From: Spirochaetota bacterium
GTDB lineage: Bacteria > Spirochaetota > Spirochaetia > Treponematales > Rectinemataceae
Length of the DNA: 64,000 bases
Reading direction: 5' to 3'
NCBI GenBank assembly: GCA_029265615.1
Contig: JAJUIB010000002.1
Span: forward strand, 107,016-171,015
In this document: positions 60,181 to 64,000 of the stretch, one piece after another
Position numbering within the stretch: the stretch's first letter is position 1
Layout of the letters: every line of letters starts with the position of its first letter
Made by a program: the position numbers and the translations under genes
Notes under the pieces: generated by a model
The model's database searches: none
What the model was told of the DNA's origin: nothing
What the model saw: the letters and a program-made list of their open reading frames with translations, nothing else

Positions 60181-61620
60181 ATGTTCGAAGAGACCCTTTC
60201 CTACGACGATGTCCTCCTCGTACCCGGCTACTCGGAAGTTCTGCCGCGGGAGACGGACGTCTCGACTCGCCTCGCGGGCGACATCCGGCTCAATGTGCCG
60301 GTGATCTCCGCCGCGATGGACACCGTCACCGAAGAGCGGCTTGCCGTCGCGCTTGCGCTCCAAGGCGGCGCGGGGGTTATACACCGCAACCTCGCGCCCG
60401 AGGTTCAGGCCGACCAGGTCGAGAGCGTGAAGCGCTACCTCAACTGGATCATCGAGCGTCCGGTGACGGTCGAGGAGGACCGCACTCTGCGCGATGTGCG
60501 CGCCATCATGGACCGCGAGCGGGTGACGGGCCTTCCCGTCGTCGGCGAGGAGGGGCGGCTCGTCGGTATCATCACGGCGCGTGACCTGCGGTTCCGTAGC
60601 GACGACGGCGCGCTTGTCCGCGACGCGATGACGCGCGACCCCATCGTCGAGGGACTGGACGCGAGCCCCGCGAGCGCGCGCGCCAAGTTCGACGAGCACC
60701 GCATTGAGAAACTCCCCGTCGTCGATGCCGATGGCCGGCTCTGCGGCCTCATCACCGTGAAGGACATGGAAAAGCACGAGCGCTATCCGCACGCGGCCAC
60801 CGACAAGGCGGGGCGGCTCGTCGTGGGCGCCGCCGTGTCGCCGCAGGATTATGAAGTGCGCGTGCCGCTCCTCCTTGCCGCGCGGGTTGATTTTGTCGTC
60901 CTCGACACCGCTCACGGCGATTCACGCAACGTCATCGAGGCGGTGCGCACCATGAAGCGCCGCTGGCCCGATCTCGCCGTCATCGGCGGGAACGTCGCCA
61001 CGAGGGAGGGGACGCGCCGTCTTATCGAGGCGGGGGCTGATGCGGTCAAGGTCGGTGTCGGTCCCGGATCGATTTGCACGACCCGGGTTGTCGCGGGTGT
61101 CGGCGTGCCACAGTTCACCGCGGTGCTCTGGTGCGCCGAGGAGGCGGACAGGGCGGGCATTCCTGTTATCGCGGACGGTGGCATCACGTACTCAGGGGAC
61201 ATCGTCAAGGCTATCGCCGCGGGCGCGGGTGCCGTGATGATCGGCAACCTTTTCGCCGGCCTCAAGGAGGCTCCGGGCCGCGAAGTGCTCTACGAGGGTC
61301 GCATCTACAAGGAATACCGCGGCATGGGTTCTATGGGCGCGCTCAAGGCGGGGGCCGGTGATCGCTACGGCATCGCCAAGGACGAGACGCCGGTGCCCGA
61401 AGGCATCGAAGGCCGGGTGCCTTATAAGGGTGAGCTCAAGGCCTATCTGCACCAGCTCGTCGCAGGGCTCAGAAAGGGCATGGGCTACTGCGGCTGCGCC
61501 GACCTTGAGGCACTGAGGCGCTACCGGCGTTTCGTGCGCATCACCTCGTCGGGGCTCCGAGAAAGCCACGCGCACGACGTTGCCATCACCCAAGAGGCGC
61601 CGAACTACTCGAAGCCCTGA
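60181..61620 (+). CDS. guaB: IMP dehydrogenase
   Basis: A 479-aa TIM barrel with an inserted CBS pair. Seen: [38 protein letters not shown] domains at about 95-205, the loop [16 protein letters not shown] with catalytic Cys (about 300), and the flap [15 protein letters not shown] and [11 protein letters not shown] at the end. It makes XMP, the committed step to GMP. 110 bases after purB, followed by purA with its own promoter. Confidence 0.95.
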   Translation: MFEETLSYDDVLLVPGYSEVLPRETDVSTRLAGDIRLNVPVISAAMDTVTEERLAVALALQGGAGVIHRNLAPEVQADQVESVKRYLNWIIERPVTVEEDRTLRDVRAIMDRERVTGLPVVGEEGRLVGIITARDLRFRSDDGALVRDAMTRDPIVEGLDASPASARAKFDEHRIEKLPVVDADGRLCGLITVKDMEKHERYPHAATDKAGRLVVGAAVSPQDYEVRVPLLLAARVDFVVLDTAHGDSRNVIEAVRTMKRRWPDLAVIGGNVATREGTRRLIEAGADAVKVGVGPGSICTTRVVAGVGVPQFTAVLWCAEEADRAGIPVIADGGITYSGDIVKAIAAGAGAVMIGNLFAGLKEAPGREVLYEGRIYKEYRGMGSMGALKAGAGDRYGIAKDETPVPEGIEGRVPYKGELKAYLHQLVAGLRKGMGYCGCADLEALRRYRRFVRITSSGLRESHAHDVAITQEAPNYSKP

Positions 61621-61673
61621 CCTGCGACGCTCTTTCCTGTATAATCGTGACGGAAGGCCATAAGGCCTTATGG
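61617..61673 (+). promoter_or_regulatory. purA promoter and 16-bp perfect palindrome
   Basis: CTGACC at 61617-61622, 17-base spacer, perfect TATAAT at 61640-61645. Thirteen bases later comes CCATAAGGCCTTATGG (61658-61673), a perfect palindrome within the leader and 20 bases before the purA ATG. It may be the site of a purine-responsive repressor. Confidence 0.65.
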
Positions 61674-61693
61674 CATTTGGACAAGGGGAAAGC

Positions 61694-62923
61694 ATGAATA
61701 TCGTCGTCATGGGCGCCCAATGGGGCGATGAAGGCAAGGGCAAGATCGTCGATTACCTCGCCGCCGACGCCGGCATAGCCGTGCGCTTTTCAGGCGGAGC
61801 CAACGCGGGGCACACAATCGTGATTGGTGGCGAGCGCTACGCGCTCCACCTCGTGCCATCGGGCATTCTCTATCCCGACAAGACCGTCGTGCTCGGCACG
61901 GGCATGGTCATCGACCCCGAGGCGCTCTTCGCCGAGCTTGAAGGTCTTGCCGAGCGCGGCGTTGACTGGCGGGGGCGGGTGCTCATTTCCGATCGAGCGC
62001 ATATCGTCCTTCCGAGCTACCGCCGCCGCGACAAGGAGATGGAGGCGGCGCGCCGCCGCCCTATCGGTACGACGGGCCGTGGCATCGGCGTCGCCTACGC
62101 GCTCAAGGCATCGCGCGACGGCGTCCGCCTTGCGGACTTAGGCGACGAGGAGCGACTTGCGAACCTTGAGCCTGAGGACGCGGCGTTCGCGCGCGAATGG
62201 AGAGCCCGCCTCGAACCCATGGCGGTCGACCTCGTCGCCTACCTGCGCGCGCACAGGAATGCCTACGTTCTCTTCGAGGGGGCCCAGGGCGCACTCCTCG
62301 ACATCGATACGGGGAGCTATCCCTTTGTTTCCTCGGGCATGTCCTGCGCGGCGGGCGCTGCGGCGCAGGGCGGCATCGGTCCGCGGCGCATCGACCGCGT
62401 CCTCGGTGTCTTCAAGGCCTATACGACGCGGGTTGGCAACGGCCCCTTCCCCACCGAGTTCGCCGACGACTCGCCCGGCTCGCTGTCCCAGTACATCCGC
62501 GAGACGGGCAACGAATACGGCGTGACGACAGGCCGGCCCCGTCGCTGCGGCTACCTCGACCTCGTCGCCCTCCGCTATGCCGCGGTCACAAACTCGATCG
62601 ACCGCCTCGTCCTCACCCATCTCGATGTCTACGATGAACTTGATGAGTTCGAGGCCTGTGTCGCCTATCGTATCCGCGGCAGGCTTGTCGAGGATTTTCC
62701 CTCGTCGGTGCGCGATCTCGAGGATGCCGAGCCCGTGCTTAGGCGCTTTACGGGGTGGAAGAGGAGCATCGCCGCCGCTCGCGCCTACGAGGAGCTTCCG
62801 CGCGAGGCCCGCGATTACATCGCCTTTATCGAGGAATACGTCGAGACACCGGTGTCCATGGTTTCCGTCGGTTCCGACCGCGCCCAGACCATCGTGAGGG
62901 AAAGCCCGTGGACAAGATCCTGA
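61694..62923 (+). CDS. purA: Adenylosuccinate synthetase
   Basis: A 409-aa enzyme joining IMP and Asp with GTP. Seen: GAQWGDEGKGKIVDYL (P-loop, 7-22), FSGGANAGHTIVIGG, IGTTGRGIGVAYALK (about 125), EGAQGALLDIDTGSYPFVSS (about 198) and GRPRRCGYLDLVALRYA. The start ATG at 61694 follows AAGGGGAA. guaA begins within its last 16 bases, so AMP and GMP branches are coupled at the translation level. Confidence 0.95.
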   Translation: MNIVVMGAQWGDEGKGKIVDYLAADAGIAVRFSGGANAGHTIVIGGERYALHLVPSGILYPDKTVVLGTGMVIDPEALFAELEGLAERGVDWRGRVLISDRAHIVLPSYRRRDKEMEAARRRPIGTTGRGIGVAYALKASRDGVRLADLGDEERLANLEPEDAAFAREWRARLEPMAVDLVAYLRAHRNAYVLFEGAQGALLDIDTGSYPFVSSGMSCAAGAAAQGGIGPRRIDRVLGVFKAYTTRVGNGPFPTEFADDSPGSLSQYIRETGNEYGVTTGRPRRCGYLDLVALRYAAVTNSIDRLVLTHLDVYDELDEFEACVAYRIRGRLVEDFPSSVRDLEDAEPVLRRFTGWKRSIAAARAYEELPREARDYIAFIEEYVETPVSMVSVGSDRAQTIVRESPWTRS

Positions 62924-64000
62924 TACTCGATTTCGGAAGCCAATACACTCAGCTTATCGGGCGGCGCATCCGCGAAATCGGTGTCTATACCGAAATACTC
63001 CCGGGAGACGCGCCGCTTCTACCCGCCGCGTTGGAAGGGGCGAAGGGCCTCATCCTCTCGGGCTCCCCCTTCTCGGTCTATGAGCCGGGTGCTCCCCTGC
63101 CGCACCCCTCCGTGTTTGAGGCGGGGCTACCGATCCTCGGGCTGTGCTATGGCGCGCAACGCATGACACAGGACTCAGGCGGCCGCGTCGAGCGCCTGCC
63201 TGAGCGTGAATATGGACGAAAAACCGTGCGTCTCCTCCCTCTGGGCGCCGCGGACCCCCTTTTCGCGGGGGTGCCTTGCGAGTTCACAAGCTGGATGAGC
63301 CACGGCGACTCGATCGCCGAGCCGGCGCCCGGTTTCGAAGTGCTCGCCCTCTCTTCGGGCGGCATACCCGCCGCGATCCGCGATGCGCGGCGGCATCTTT
63401 GGGGACTTCAGTTTCACCCCGAGGTGAGTCACTGCGAGGGCGGCGCGCGCATGCTCGAGAATTTCGCCTGCGGCATCTGCGGCGCATCGCGCGGCTGGTC
63501 AATGGAGGCCTACCTCGAAGGGTTACGCGGTGAACTTCGCTCCAGGGTGGGCTCGGGCGAGGTGCTCCTCCTCATCTCAGGCGGCGTCGACTCGACCGTC
63601 GCGGGCGCGCTTCTCCTCAAGCTCCTCGACCGCGACAAGGTTCATCTCCTCTACATCGACACGGGGCTCATGCGCAAGGCGGAGAGCGAAGAGGTTATGC
63701 GAAATCTTCTTGGGCTCGGCGCCGCCCATCTCCACATGGTCGAGGCTGAGGGCGAGTTCCTCGCCGCTCTTTCGGGTATCGAGGACCCCGAAGCGAAGCG
63801 CAAGGCTATAGGCGATCTGTTCATCACGATCCAGGAGCGCGAGGTTGCCCGTCTTGGCATCCCTGAGGCCTTCCTTGTCCAGGGCACGCTCTACACGGAC
63901 CTTATCGAGTCGGGGAGGGGGGTGGGCAAGAAGGCCCAGGTTATCAAGAGCCATCACAACGTGCGGAGCCCGCTCGTCGAGGCTAAGCGCGCCGCAGGCA
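62908..64000 (+). CDS. guaA: GMP synthase (glutamine-hydrolysing), 3' partial
   Basis: Starts at GTG 62908 with DKILILDFGSQYTQLIGRR, 16 bases before the purA stop, and runs off the window after 364 codons. Seen: glutaminase with GLCYGAQRM (catalytic Cys) and LQFHPEVSH (His/Glu), then the ATP-pyrophosphatase P-loop LLISGGVDSTVAG and the XMP-binding region LVQGTLYTDLIES. Converts XMP to GMP. The C-terminal dimerisation domain lies outside the window. No frameshift is seen in the visible part. Confidence 0.94.
   Translation, partial: MDKILILDFGSQYTQLIGRRIREIGVYTEILPGDAPLLPAALEGAKGLILSGSPFSVYEPGAPLPHPSVFEAGLPILGLCYGAQRMTQDSGGRVERLPEREYGRKTVRLLPLGAADPLFAGVPCEFTSWMSHGDSIAEPAPGFEVLALSSGGIPAAIRDARRHLWGLQFHPEVSHCEGGARMLENFACGICGASRGWSMEAYLEGLRGELRSRVGSGEVLLLISGGVDSTVAGALLLKLLDRDKVHLLYIDTGLMRKAESEEVMRNLLGLGAAHLHMVEAEGEFLAALSGIEDPEAKRKAIGDLFITIQEREVARLGIPEAFLVQGTLYTDLIESGRGVGKKAQVIKSHHNVRSPLVEAKRAAG

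Overview
The window looks like chromosomal DNA of a high-GC spirochaete (Treponematales/Spirochaetales-like). Reasons: two tandem FlaB-type flagellins with FlaG and FliD; a spirochaete/Bacteroidetes-type ParE-ParC pair; a DUF4912-GH57 pair of the kind seen in treponemes; and compact operons with several promoters whose -10 box lies 5-9 nt before the start codon. Family names come from reading protein motifs by eye; no database search was run.

Layout. 1-2.2 kb: end of an ECF vitamin-transporter operon (EcfT, S component) and a motif-degenerate type III pantothenate kinase. 2.2-6.4 kb: parE-parC. 6.4-6.6 kb: tRNA-Asn with promoter and terminator. 6.6-25.7 kb: an accessory island next to the tRNA. 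It begins with a decayed ParB-like HTH gene and an XRE regulator, then eight tightly packed same-strand genes: a 1758-aa YprA-like helicase fused to DUF1998, an SNF2/RapA-like helicase, a 1472-aa N6-adenine DNA methyltransferase, McrB, McrC, an OLD-like AAA ATPase, a DUF4276 Toprim-like protein and an HNH nuclease. I read this as a DISARM-related antiphage system merged with McrBC and a split-OLD module. 25.6-30.7 kb: arsenic resistance (ArsP-like permease, DGC protein, thin thioredoxin, two ArsR repressors, ACR3, rhodanese-like protein, ArsC). 31.7-33.4 kb: NifU-like scaffold plus GGGtGRT protein. 33.4-37 kb: a structured leader with a sequestered ribosome binding site, then two MutS-ATPase-only genes (the first frameshifted) and a frameshifted convergent gene. 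37-44.7 kb: sensor kinase, phosphoesterase, DUF1232, tRNA-Met(CAT), GNAT, HD-GYP, tsaB-tsaE. 44.8-51.7 kb: PilZ protein, an unknown protein, fliD, flaG, flaB, flaB with a sigma-28 promoter. 51.8-58.5 kb: lysophospholipase, pcnB, DUF4912, GH57 with a replaced nucleophile, YbaK, lpd. 58.6-64 kb: purB-guaB-purA-guaA (guaA runs off the end).

How the genes work together. The island would couple self-marking (methyltransferase) with translocases and a modification-dependent nuclease (McrBC). The ars block pairs reduction of arsenate with arsenite efflux. The flagellar block makes filament subunits, cap and length control next to c-di-GMP genes. The last block converts IMP to AMP and GMP. Most useful leads: the defence island, the SD-sequestering leader before the MutS-like pair, the GH57 E-to-Q change, and a recurrent leaderless-promoter arrangement.
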